In this document: piece by piece, positions 1 through 7,650 of the stretch
Position numbering within the stretch: the stretch's first letter is position 1
Layout: each line of letters starts with the position of its first letter
DNA from: an uncultured Bulleidia sp.
GTDB lineage: Bacteria > Bacillota_I > Bacilli_A > Erysipelotrichales > Erysipelotrichaceae
Reading direction: 5' to 3'
Length of the DNA stretch: 64,000 nt
Assembly (NCBI GenBank): GCA_934725105.1
Contig: CAKVBD010000009.1
Coordinates: 4,123 to 68,122 of the forward strand
Position numbers and translations under genes: made by a program
Notes under the pieces: generated by a model
Seen by the model: only the letters and a program-made list of their open reading frames with translations
The model's database searches: none
Told to the model about the DNA's origin: nothing

Positions 1-455
1 CAAGAGTATTAAGAGGATACATGGTAACTTCTTATGAAGATATTCCATTATGGCATGAAAGAGATATTTCTCATTCTTCTGCAGAAAGAATCATCGCTCC
101 AGATGCTACGGAATTGTTAGATTACATGTTAACTCGCTTTGGTGGCATCTTGAAGAATCTAACAGTCTTCCCAGAAAAGATGAAGAAAGATATCTGGCTG
201 ACAAATGGTGTTATCTTCTCTCAGAGATTTATGTTAAAGCTCATTGAAAAGGGATGGAGCAGAGAACAGGCATATGATACTGTACAGCCACAGGCAATCA
301 AGGCTTGGGAAAATGATCTCAACTTCAGAGATTTGATCACAGCTGTTCCAGAAGTACAGAAAACATTAACTCCAGAAGAAATTGAAGACTGTTTTGATCC
401 AATGTACCACGTTAGAAATGTGGATACAATTTTCAAGAGAGTTGGTATTCTTTAA
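1..455 (+). CDS. purB: Adenylosuccinate lyase, C-terminal part (5' end outside window)
   Basis: This is the C-terminal half of adenylosuccinate lyase, which releases fumarate from SAICAR and from adenylosuccinate in purine synthesis. The frame is open from the first bases of the window, so the gene begins upstream. The fumarase/aspartase-superfamily signature around WHERDISHSSAER is clear near bases 50-85, followed by the helical C-terminal domain (LTVFPEKM, a conserved NGVIFSQR segment). It ends in a stop just before a strong hairpin terminator. The internal ATG at 21 is not a start, because conserved residues precede it. Confidence 0.93.
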   Translation, partial: RVLRGYMVTSYEDIPLWHERDISHSSAERIIAPDATELLDYMLTRFGGILKNLTVFPEKMKKDIWLTNGVIFSQRFMLKLIEKGWSREQAYDTVQPQAIKAWENDLNFRDLITAVPEVQKTLTPEEIEDCFDPMYHVRNVDTIFKRVGIL

Positions 456-460
456 TGCAT

Positions 461-486
461 AAAGCAGGTCAAGTGACCTGCTTTTT
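461..486 (+). terminator. Rho-independent terminator after purB
   Basis: An inverted repeat AAAGCAGGTC / GACCTGCTTT is followed by a T run, six bases after the purB stop. Confidence 0.85.
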
Positions 487-521
487 AGATGTTCTTTAGA
501 AGATAAGATGTCATTTTGTAG

Positions 522-534
522 TAAAATGGAAGAT
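522..534 (+). promoter_or_regulatory. -10 element seven bases from the ATG at 535
   Basis: TAAAAT (522-527) lies exactly seven bases before the ATG at 535. There is no well-spaced Shine-Dalgarno for that ATG: a GGAAG ends two bases before it, which is too close. This is the same geometry as the truB, ftsW-like and AI-2E gene starts and may mean a leaderless transcript. No convincing -35 is visible, and unlike the other three there is no perfect TGN extension. Confidence 0.4.
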
Positions 535-1692
535 ATGAAGAAATTTTTGAAAGTGTTAGTCATGATAGTATTAGTGATATGTATTGGAATTTTAGCGAAT
601 TTTGCCTACTGGTGGACGCAAAAAGGTGGAGAAGCCTATTATCGCTATACATATCACAAACAACATGAACCATTCACACTTTCAAGAAAAACAAATACAG
701 ATTCTATTTATACAGACGATGTGTTTATGAATACAATGGAAAAATATATCGGTGCAGATGATAGTGTTTTAGAGGAAGTAAAAAACAATTCTTTTTGCAT
801 TCCTGGTTTAAAATCGACACGAACGCTTACAGATAATCAGGCAAATGAAATATCTATCTGTACATCTATGACACCACAAGGTGTTGTATTTTCTGAAGAC
901 TATATTTTTATTTCTGCTTACTGCTGTACAAAGCAGCACAATTCTGTGATTTATATGCTGGATAAAAATACAAAAGAATTGATCAAAGAAATTGTATTGC
1001 CAGATAAAAGTCATGTTGGCTCTCTTGCATATGATTCATATCATCAGAATTTATGGGTATGCTGCTATGAAGAAACAAAGAAGCTTGCATTTGTCTGCGC
1101 GATATCTATCTCTGATTGTATTTCGTATGATTTTGATGCGAAGTATTTACCAGTTCGCTATACAATGCAGTATCAGATTGATACACAGAAACGTTCTTCA
1201 TTTATGAATTACTATAATGGGTCATTGTACATTGGCTATTTTGAGTCTAATATGAAAGCAGAAACAACGATTCAGGAATTTGAAATTACTGAAGATGGTG
1301 GATTAAAAGAAACAGGAAATCTCATGAGTGATGTATATGATGATGAACCAGATGCATATGCATTACCATCTAGCTTATTCTATATTAATGGAAACGCACA
1401 GGGAATGGCACTAGATGATATGCATATTGCGATTACGCAATCGTATGGATCAACAGATCATTCTAGATTACGACTCTTTGAAAATACAAAAGATCAGGAT
1501 GGAAATGTGGATGCCAGGGATGTTAATTATGTAAGTGGAATGGATCTTCCTGTTATGGCAGAAGACTGCTATATGGATGAAGATGGAAATCTGTATATCT
1601 GTTTTGAATCTGGCGCATATGCGTATCGCGCTAGACCATGTGATCATGTTGATCGAATCGTTTTCATTCCTAGATGTTTATTTGAAGAATAA
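535..1692 (+). CDS. Membrane-anchored beta-propeller-like protein of unknown function
   Basis: About 385 residues with one N-terminal hydrophobic segment (roughly residues 4-24) and no lipobox, so probably an uncleaved anchor with an extracellular domain. The rest is beta-rich with repeating turns of the kind seen in YncE-like or LVIVD-type propellers: a VVFSEDYIFIS strand, an IYMLDKNTKELIKEI strand pair, and SLAYDSYHQNLWV. No catalytic motif is recognised. The frame stays open to an ATG at 508 preceded by a weak AGAAG. I prefer 535 because the membrane segment begins right there and a -10 element sits seven bases upstream. It lies between terminated purB and tdk, so the neighbours give no functional hint. 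Confidence 0.75.
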   Translation: MKKFLKVLVMIVLVICIGILANFAYWWTQKGGEAYYRYTYHKQHEPFTLSRKTNTDSIYTDDVFMNTMEKYIGADDSVLEEVKNNSFCIPGLKSTRTLTDNQANEISICTSMTPQGVVFSEDYIFISAYCCTKQHNSVIYMLDKNTKELIKEIVLPDKSHVGSLAYDSYHQNLWVCCYEETKKLAFVCAISISDCISYDFDAKYLPVRYTMQYQIDTQKRSSFMNYYNGSLYIGYFESNMKAETTIQEFEITEDGGLKETGNLMSDVYDDEPDAYALPSSLFYINGNAQGMALDDMHIAITQSYGSTDHSRLRLFENTKDQDGNVDARDVNYVSGMDLPVMAEDCYMDEDGNLYICFESGAYAYRARPCDHVDRIVFIPRCLFEE

Positions 1693-1693
1693 A

Positions 1694-1702
1694 TGTTAAA
1701 AT
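1694..1702 (+). promoter_or_regulatory. Extended -10 promoter for tdk
   Basis: TGT-TAAAAT just after the stop of the previous gene, with a short leader carrying TTGAGG before the ATG at 1722. Confidence 0.5.
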
Positions 1703-1721
1703 ATAAGAAGTTGAGGTAGGT

Positions 1722-2312
1722 ATGGCAAAATTATATTTTTACTATGGAGCAATGGGTTCTTCCAAAAGTGCAAATGCAATGATGGTTGCATTTAACTATC
1801 GTGAAAGAGGCCAGAAAGTTTTACTATGTAAAACAGGCGTAGATACAAGAGATGGAGCAAGAGTCATCAAAAGCAGAATGGGTTTAGAAAGTAAATGTGA
1901 ATTGCTGGATGAAATCTGTCATTGGGAAAAAGAAAAACTTGGCTCTTATAATGTTGTGATTGTTGATGAGGCGCAATTTGCGACAAGTGAACAAATTGAT
2001 TTTTTAAGTGATATTGTGGATGATCTTCATGTACCTGTCATCTGTTATGGATTGAGGGCTGATTTCCAGAATCACTTATTTCCAGGATCGCAAAGATTGC
2101 TTGAAATCTGTGATGAAATCAATGAAGTAAAAACAATGTGCTGGTGTGGGCATAAAGCAATCTGCAATGCAAGATATAATGCTGATGGCATTGTAAGAGA
2201 AGGTGCACAAGTCATGCTTGGTGCAAATGATGAATATATTGCTTTATGCAGAAAACACTTTAAGGAAGGGAAATTACACCCAGATCAAGAGGTAGTTGGT
2301 TTAACGGATTAA
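1722..2312 (+). CDS. tdk: Thymidine kinase (type II, tetrameric)
   Basis: Phosphorylates thymidine to dTMP with ATP in pyrimidine salvage. The protein is 196 residues, the usual size. The P-loop is visible at residues 8-17 (GAMGSSKSAN), a Walker-B-like VIVDEAQF near residue 85, and GLRADFQ after it. The zinc site is formed by a C-W-C pair near residue 140 and later cysteines including ALCRKHF near 175. It starts at an ATG behind TTGAGG. Downstream genes follow closely in the same direction and may be cotranscribed. Family assignment is secure. Confidence 0.96.
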   Translation: MAKLYFYYGAMGSSKSANAMMVAFNYRERGQKVLLCKTGVDTRDGARVIKSRMGLESKCELLDEICHWEKEKLGSYNVVIVDEAQFATSEQIDFLSDIVDDLHVPVICYGLRADFQNHLFPGSQRLLEICDEINEVKTMCWCGHKAICNARYNADGIVREGAQVMLGANDEYIALCRKHFKEGKLHPDQEVVGLTD

Positions 2313-2337
2313 ATATTTTGTATTATTTGGAGGGATG

Positions 2338-2955
2338 ATGGCAAATTTTCTTCTAATATTTTATATTGCTTCCGCATGTATTGATTCATACGCTTCAGAA
2401 CATAATATGATGCGTAATTTTAAGCTTTTCTTAATGCCAGCATTAATGGCATATTTGTCATTTCATGCGAATCATGATGTTTTACTATATATTGCTTTAT
2501 TATTATCATGGGCAGGAGATGTGTATCTTGTAAATAAAACAAAAAAGAATTATCAGCTGGGATTGATCTCTTTTTTACTTGCACATATTACATATGGTAT
2601 CTATTTTATTCATCCACTGCCGTTTACAAGTTTAATGTTCTGGGTTGGTGTTTTACTGTATGGAATTGCAGTTTGTCTTTATTTGAAGCTGATTCTTCCT
2701 GTAGTACCTGCTTCGTTTAAGAAAGCTACCATTGTATATATGATTACGATTACCTTTATGAGCTTGATGGCGTATGTCAATATGATCAAGACAATGAACA
2801 TCTTGTCATGGCTTGGAACGATTGTATTCTTGATTTCTGATACCCTGCTTTCTTATCAGACATATACAAAGTCTTCACAAAGAGGTGTGATGGAGACATA
2901 TAGTATTGCACAATTATTAATTGTTTTAGGAGTCATCTATGCGTCTGGAATATAA
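2338..2955 (+). CDS. YhhN/TMEM86-family integral membrane protein
   Basis: About 205 residues and almost entirely hydrophobic, with seven or eight predicted transmembrane helices. It matches the YhhN family: the SWAGDVYL motif near residue 60 and the GLISFLLAHITYGIYF helix are its conserved core. Animal members (TMEM86) are lysoplasmalogenases that cleave the vinyl-ether bond of lysoplasmalogens; whether this bacterial protein does so is not known. Two consecutive ATGs (2335 and 2338) follow GGAGGG with almost no spacer, so the second is the likelier start. The 3' end overlaps the next gene by 17 bases, indicating coupling. Confidence 0.85.
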   Translation: MANFLLIFYIASACIDSYASEHNMMRNFKLFLMPALMAYLSFHANHDVLLYIALLLSWAGDVYLVNKTKKNYQLGLISFLLAHITYGIYFIHPLPFTSLMFWVGVLLYGIAVCLYLKLILPVVPASFKKATIVYMITITFMSLMAYVNMIKTMNILSWLGTIVFLISDTLLSYQTYTKSSQRGVMETYSIAQLLIVLGVIYASGI

Positions 2956-3391
2956 ACACGCAGATAAGAATGACATTGCATCTATCTTTGCCTTGCAGAA
3001 AAGAAATGTACTGCTTTACGAAGATCAGACAGTTGTTGATCTAAGAGAAGTTCTGCAACAGATACAGAATTATCTGCAGGCAAATATTGATTCGTATACA
3101 AAGATTGTTTGTGAAGATAATGTTGTTGGGTATTATCGATGCAAAGAAAGCTATGATTTTTCATATGACCTTTCTTTTCTGTATATTCTTCATGAATATC
3201 GAAAACAGGGGATTGGAACAAAGGTTTTAGAACATATCAAAGAAAGCTGTGAGGATCCACTTCAAATCATGATTTATCTCAAACAGGTAGAAATCTATGA
3301 TTTCCTTATGAAAAGAGGATTTGTTGTACAAAGCCAGATTTCACGTTCAAAAATTAGTCTTAAATATGATAAAAAAAATAAGATCGGCTGA
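2939..3391 (+). CDS. GNAT-family N-acetyltransferase
   Basis: A 150-residue acyltransferase-fold protein. The acetyl-CoA binding motif is at about residues 88-99 (EYRKQGIGTKVL, an R-x-x-G-I-G type loop) after a beta strand LSFLYILHE. The C-terminal segment (VEIYDFLMKRGFV) is typical of GNAT motif B. The substrate cannot be read from sequence. Its start lies inside the YhhN-family gene, so the two are translationally coupled. The stop lies within a bidirectional terminator shared with the convergent DUF1846 gene. Confidence 0.85.
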   Translation: MRLEYKHADKNDIASIFALQKRNVLLYEDQTVVDLREVLQQIQNYLQANIDSYTKIVCEDNVVGYYRCKESYDFSYDLSFLYILHEYRKQGIGTKVLEHIKESCEDPLQIMIYLKQVEIYDFLMKRGFVVQSQISRSKISLKYDKKNKIG

Positions 3392-3402
3392 TCTTATTTT
3401 TT
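3373..3402. terminator. Bidirectional terminator between convergent genes
   Basis: The inverted repeat AAATAAGATC-GGCT-GATCTTATTT is flanked by A and T runs. It serves both strands and contains the stop codons of both convergent genes, which are only two bases apart. Confidence 0.85.
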
Positions 3403-4881
3403 GTGGTATAGACGTTTTTGAGAATATTCAGGATCAAACGTTACATTGACACCTAATCTTCTGAAGATATCTGCATCTTCTAAAGGTAATACAACTGTAG
3501 AATGTGCTTCTGATCCTTTGAGTTCACTTAAATGTTCCATTGCCTGAGAAACAAGAGGATTTGTTTTTTCTTTCATTGCCAAGGCAATCAATACTTCATC
3601 AGAGTGAAGTCTTGGATTGCGATTGCCTAAGTTTTCTACTTTTAATTTCTGAATCAATGAAACGGATTCATGATCAATCAAATCAGTTTCCTGGTCGATA
3701 TTGGATAGTGCCTTGATTGCATTAACGATACAGGAAGCACTTGGTCCAAATAAATCACTCGTTTTTCCAGTAACAAATTTTCCATCTGGCAACTGTAATG
3801 CCATTGCTGGAGAATGTGTTTCATTTGCTTTGTTTCTAGCTCTTAAAACAACATCTCTATCATTGACTGTAATACCACATTCATTCATCAATACTTCAAT
3901 TTTCTGAACAGAAGATTCTGGCAGTTTATTCTGCTTGTATTGATAAAGTGTCTGATAGTAGCGACGAATGATTTCCTGCTGAGATGCTTCCTTTGCGGCA
4001 TCCTCATCTGAGATACAGAATCCAATCATATTGACACCCATATCTGTAGGAGACTTGTATGGAGAATCCTTCATGATTTTTTTGATGATACGATTTAGTA
4101 CTGGGAAGATTTCAATATCTCGATTGTAGTTAACTGCTGTTTTTCCATATGCTTCTAAATGGAATGGATCAATCATATTAATATCATCTAGATCGCAAGT
4201 TGCTGCTTCATACGCAAGATTGACTGGATGATGTAATGATAGATTCCAGACAGGGAAACTTTCAAACTTTGCATAGCCACTATGGATGCCATTAGCAGCA
4301 TCGTGATAGAGCTGTGAAATACAAGTTGCCATTTTACCTGAACCAGGTCCAGGTGCAGTTACAACAACGAGATCCTTTGTTGTTGGAATGTACTGATTCT
4401 TGCCAAGTCCTTCACTGGATACAATAAAATCTACATCTGTTGGATATCCTTTGATTGGATAGTGCAGGTAAGATTGAATTCCTGAATTTCTTAATGCATT
4501 TCTAAATGCATCCACACCATTCTGATGTGCATATTGTGTAATGACTACACTGCCAACGTAGAGACCTAATTCCTTGAATGCATCAATCAGACGGAATACT
4601 TCCTGATCATAAGAGATGCCTAGATCGCCACGTGCTTTTGAATTTTCTATGTTATTTGCATTGATACAGATGATAATTTCAACCTGTTCTTTGAGCTCTA
4701 ATAAGAGCTTGATTTTATTATTTGGATCATATCCCGGTAATACTCTGGATGCATGGTAGTCCTGGAACATCTTGCCTCCAAATTCCATATATAATTTACC
4801 GTTGAACATTCGAATTCTCTCAAGAATTTTATCTCGCTGCATTGAAAGATATTTTTCTGAGTCAAAAGCTTTTTTTATCAT
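3394..4881 (-). CDS. DUF1846 (UPF0371) family protein
   Basis: A 495-residue soluble protein that matches the DUF1846/UPF0371 family of Bacillota over its whole length. Family features seen are the N-terminal FDSEKYL segment, a CINANNIENSK stretch, and a glycine-rich TAPGPGSGKMATC loop near residue 175 that resembles a nucleotide-binding turn. The biochemical role of this family is not established to my knowledge. It is read away from the type VII locus. The start is preceded by GAGG at suitable distance. The roughly 120-base divergent gap to the WXG100 gene must hold both promoters, but I could not assign clear hexamers. Confidence 0.85.
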   Translation of the reverse strand: MIKKAFDSEKYLSMQRDKILERIRMFNGKLYMEFGGKMFQDYHASRVLPGYDPNNKIKLLLELKEQVEIIICINANNIENSKARGDLGISYDQEVFRLIDAFKELGLYVGSVVITQYAHQNGVDAFRNALRNSGIQSYLHYPIKGYPTDVDFIVSSEGLGKNQYIPTTKDLVVVTAPGPGSGKMATCISQLYHDAANGIHSGYAKFESFPVWNLSLHHPVNLAYEAATCDLDDINMIDPFHLEAYGKTAVNYNRDIEIFPVLNRIIKKIMKDSPYKSPTDMGVNMIGFCISDEDAAKEASQQEIIRRYYQTLYQYKQNKLPESSVQKIEVLMNECGITVNDRDVVLRARNKANETHSPAMALQLPDGKFVTGKTSDLFGPSASCIVNAIKALSNIDQETDLIDHESVSLIQKLKVENLGNRNPRLHSDEVLIALAMKEKTNPLVSQAMEHLSELKGSEAHSTVVLPLEDADIFRRLGVNVTFDPEYSQKRLYHKK

Positions 4882-4999
4882 GATTTTACCTCGCCCCTAA
4901 AGATTATAAAGGAAGTTGCTCATTTTTTAATAAGAAATTTCAATTTTTTTAGGGAGATTTGCTTTTTTTCGTGAATATATATTTTAGGAGGACAACTAT

Positions 5000-5302
5000 A
5001 TGAGAAAAATAGCAGTAGAAGTTGAGCAGCTGGAATCCTGTGCTGCTCGCATGGAAGAAAAAAATCAGGATTATCTGCATCATTGTGATTTGTTATTTCA
5101 ATCGGTAGAAACAATGTCGAATGCATGGAATGGGGAAGATAATCGAGCATTTACATCGCAGATTGCTTCCTATGAGTCTAACTTCAGACAGCTTCATCTT
5201 CTAGCATCACAATACATTGATTTCTTAAGAAACAGTGCACGTTCGTATCGTAATACACAGCAGGAATTAACAAGCATGGTCAACGCATTAGGAGGAAAGT
5301 AA
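5000..5302 (+). CDS. WXG100-family protein (type VII secretion substrate), first of pair
   Basis: A 100-residue ESAT-6-like protein with a helix-turn-helix hairpin. The W-N-G turn is at residues 43-45, exactly mid-protein as expected. The C-terminal secretion signal (Y-x-x-x-D/E) is degenerate: Tyr83 is present but position 87 is Gln. It begins at an ATG behind AGGAGG and leads the type VII locus. The next WXG100 gene follows after one base, consistent with a heterodimer partner. Likely role: small secreted protein or structural substrate of the EssC-like ATPase downstream. Confidence 0.93.
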   Translation: MRKIAVEVEQLESCAARMEEKNQDYLHHCDLLFQSVETMSNAWNGEDNRAFTSQIASYESNFRQLHLLASQYIDFLRNSARSYRNTQQELTSMVNALGGK

Positions 5303-5303
5303 C

Positions 5304-5603
5304 ATGGCTAATATTCATATTTCTTTGCAGGAAGTGCAAGATACTGCGAATCAGCTGCGTTCATTAAACATGTTAATGGACGAGGAATTAAATGCAATGA
5401 AGAGTGAAATGAATCGTTTAGACAGTTCATGGATCTCAGATGGTTCTTTAGAAATTCGCAACAAATTTAATTTGTTTTCTACACGTTTTGAGAAACAGAA
5501 AGAAACAATCAATCAATATGCTAAGTTTTTAGATTTGGCGGTATCTTCTTATGACACATTGGAAACAACGATTACATCAAATGCATCGGGTATGCAGGTT
5601 TAA
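5304..5603 (+). CDS. WXG100-like protein, second of pair (WxS turn)
   Basis: A 99-residue helical hairpin of the same size and register as its upstream neighbour. The tryptophan is again at residue 43, but the turn reads W-I-S-D-G, so the strict WXG glycine is displaced. Near the C-terminus Y83-D-T-L-E87 fits the YxxxD/E type VII secretion motif that the first protein lacks. One intact motif in a pair suggests an obligate heterodimer in which this subunit carries the export signal, as known for EsxB-like partners; that role is inference. Its 3' end overlaps the lipoprotein gene. Confidence 0.9.
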   Translation: MANIHISLQEVQDTANQLRSLNMLMDEELNAMKSEMNRLDSSWISDGSLEIRNKFNLFSTRFEKQKETINQYAKFLDLAVSSYDTLETTITSNASGMQV

Positions 5604-7647
5604 TACAGCGCATTTCATAGTTATAACATGTACATTAATATCACTATTAAGTGCATGTAAAGCAAAAGAGATAACATCTATCACTTTATTTGATTGGATC
5701 ATGACATTAGATGAAGAAGCAGGTATTGGTTCATATACGCAAAAGACACCATATTTTATCAATGTGAGTGAAGATGATGTATGCTTTGATGCGGTACAGG
5801 CTGCAGTAGAGTGGGGTGTATTGGATCAATCATATGCTTTTGATCCTGATGAAGTATTAACGAAAGAATATTGTGCATATACATTAATGAATCTTGCTGA
5901 AAAGGCAGATGGTGACGTTAATATTAAGGATATTTCTGACTCGAATTTTAAAAAACAGATTGCAGCTGCAGTGAGTAGTGGACTCATGAAATTAGATCAT
6001 CGCTCTATGTTTTATCCAAAACAGGTTCTTGATCAAAAAGAAGCAATGGCGTATTTAGAAAAAGCCGTCACATACATTAACAATCGCGAAATAACTGATA
6101 CCCATACAGAGATTACATGGAATCAGAATACGGATGTAAAAGATATCGTTCCTGTATCCTATGATGCATCTTCTTGTTCCATACAGATTGATGATCCTTC
6201 TTTACAGGAAGGGAATCTCGTTCATTTTCAAGATGCATATGAAGAACTGTATTTTCAGATTGCAAGAATAGATGGTACAACTGCATACTTGAAAGAAATG
6301 GATTTACTGGACTATACAGAAGATATGGATCTTTCCAGCAGTCAGGAATTGAATTTTGAAAATGCTGAAATCATTGATGGTGAAGGAGAGATATTACAGG
6401 AAACATCTTTTACAAATCATTTGACAATGATGTCTACAAAACCTCTGCAAAGAACGTTTTATATTGGTGAATTTAATGTTGTGGTAAGTGTAAGTGGAAC
6501 GGCAGTGAAAGCAGAAGTGAATAAAGTATTACCGTATGGTTCAAAAGTTTATGGATCATTAAAACTAAGTGGAATGCATGTTGATTATCAATGGAACAGC
6601 AAAAAGAAAGATGTCAAAGATGCATACTTTAAAGTTAAGTTTTCAACCAATGAAAGCTTTGGATTAAAGAATGGTTCCTATAAAAATCTGTATGGTGATT
6701 TCTCAAAGGCTGACAGCCAGAATCTGCTTTCTTCTTTACCGCAGATGTTTGTTGAAAAACAAGATGTTGTAGAAAGCAGTTTAGAGCTATGCAAAATCAA
6801 AGTACCCATCAATGGTGCACCAATGATGCATGTATCTGTTGGATTGCGTATGAATCTGTATGCTTCTGGCAGAGTTGAACTATCTTTTACACAGAATTCT
6901 GAAATTGGCTGTGAAGTGAAAGATGGAAAGATGCGTATGATTCATACAATGGATCAAACAAATACAAATCGTTTGAAAGCAAATACAAGAGCAGGTGCAG
7001 GCATTGATGTTGGCTTGAATCTAGCTTCGTTACGATTGATGGATGTGAGTTTGAATGCTGCGGCAGAAGCTGCATTAAAAACATCATTGCATATTTATGA
7101 AAATGATGAGCATAAAGTGATTCCAACTGAAGTTGGAAGTGACGTGATGGATGAAGTGCTCGAAGGAAATTCTTCGATTCTTGTATGTAGTGATATCAAT
7201 GCAGATCTTGTCTTATATCTGAAGATGAACAGTGCAAAATCACAGCTTGGAAAGCTTGGATTCACAAAAAGAAGTGATTTAGCGAAACAGTCTTTACTTC
7301 CAAAAGGGAAAACACATTTAGAAAACTTTCAATTCGTTTCAAAATGTACGAGAAAAGATCGTTTGAAAGCAACAAAGCTAGATTCACTTTCAGTCAGTAA
7401 GAAAATACAGCTTGTAGACTATTCCTTTGTTGTTCATGCAGGATATGTAAAAGCGATTGGTATCAAAGCATTGCCAGAAGGCTATACAAAAAATGATCTT
7501 GTATATACTTCTTCAAATACAGATATTGCAAGTGTAGATGCAGATGGAAACGTCAGTGGATTACAAAGCGGCAGTGTGGTTGTAACAGTGGCTACGAGTG
7601 ATAAGAAACATTCTATTTCCTGTAATGTATTAGTGAGTGAAAAATAA
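5581..7647 (+). CDS. Large lipoprotein with SLH-like N-terminus and C-terminal Big_2 domain, inside the type VII locus
   Basis: Counted from the ATG at 5581 it has 688 residues. A lipoprotein signal peptide ends in L-L-S-A-C, with the lipidated Cys at residue 26. Residues about 40-170 hold two repeats resembling S-layer homology domains: an F-x-x-V start, an A-V-E-W-G-V-L-D turn, then F-x-P and K-E. The middle is long and beta-rich with no recognised domain. The last ~70 residues form a bacterial Ig-like group 2 domain (SSNTDIASVDADGNVSG). The frame is open back to 5551, but that start would put ten residues before the signal. The gene overlaps the second WXG100 gene by 23 bases and is three bases from the ATPase gene. 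It could be a cell-surface partner of the secretion machine; this is inference from position. Confidence 0.8.
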   Translation: MHRVCRFNTAHFIVITCTLISLLSACKAKEITSITLFDWIMTLDEEAGIGSYTQKTPYFINVSEDDVCFDAVQAAVEWGVLDQSYAFDPDEVLTKEYCAYTLMNLAEKADGDVNIKDISDSNFKKQIAAAVSSGLMKLDHRSMFYPKQVLDQKEAMAYLEKAVTYINNREITDTHTEITWNQNTDVKDIVPVSYDASSCSIQIDDPSLQEGNLVHFQDAYEELYFQIARIDGTTAYLKEMDLLDYTEDMDLSSSQELNFENAEIIDGEGEILQETSFTNHLTMMSTKPLQRTFYIGEFNVVVSVSGTAVKAEVNKVLPYGSKVYGSLKLSGMHVDYQWNSKKKDVKDAYFKVKFSTNESFGLKNGSYKNLYGDFSKADSQNLLSSLPQMFVEKQDVVESSLELCKIKVPINGAPMMHVSVGLRMNLYASGRVELSFTQNSEIGCEVKDGKMRMIHTMDQTNTNRLKANTRAGAGIDVGLNLASLRLMDVSLNAAAEAALKTSLHIYENDEHKVIPTEVGSDVMDEVLEGNSSILVCSDINADLVLYLKMNSAKSQLGKLGFTKRSDLAKQSLLPKGKTHLENFQFVSKCTRKDRLKATKLDSLSVSKKIQLVDYSFVVHAGYVKAIGIKALPEGYTKNDLVYTSSNTDIASVDADGNVSGLQSGSVVVTVATSDKKHSISCNVLVSEK

Positions 7648-7650
7648 AAT

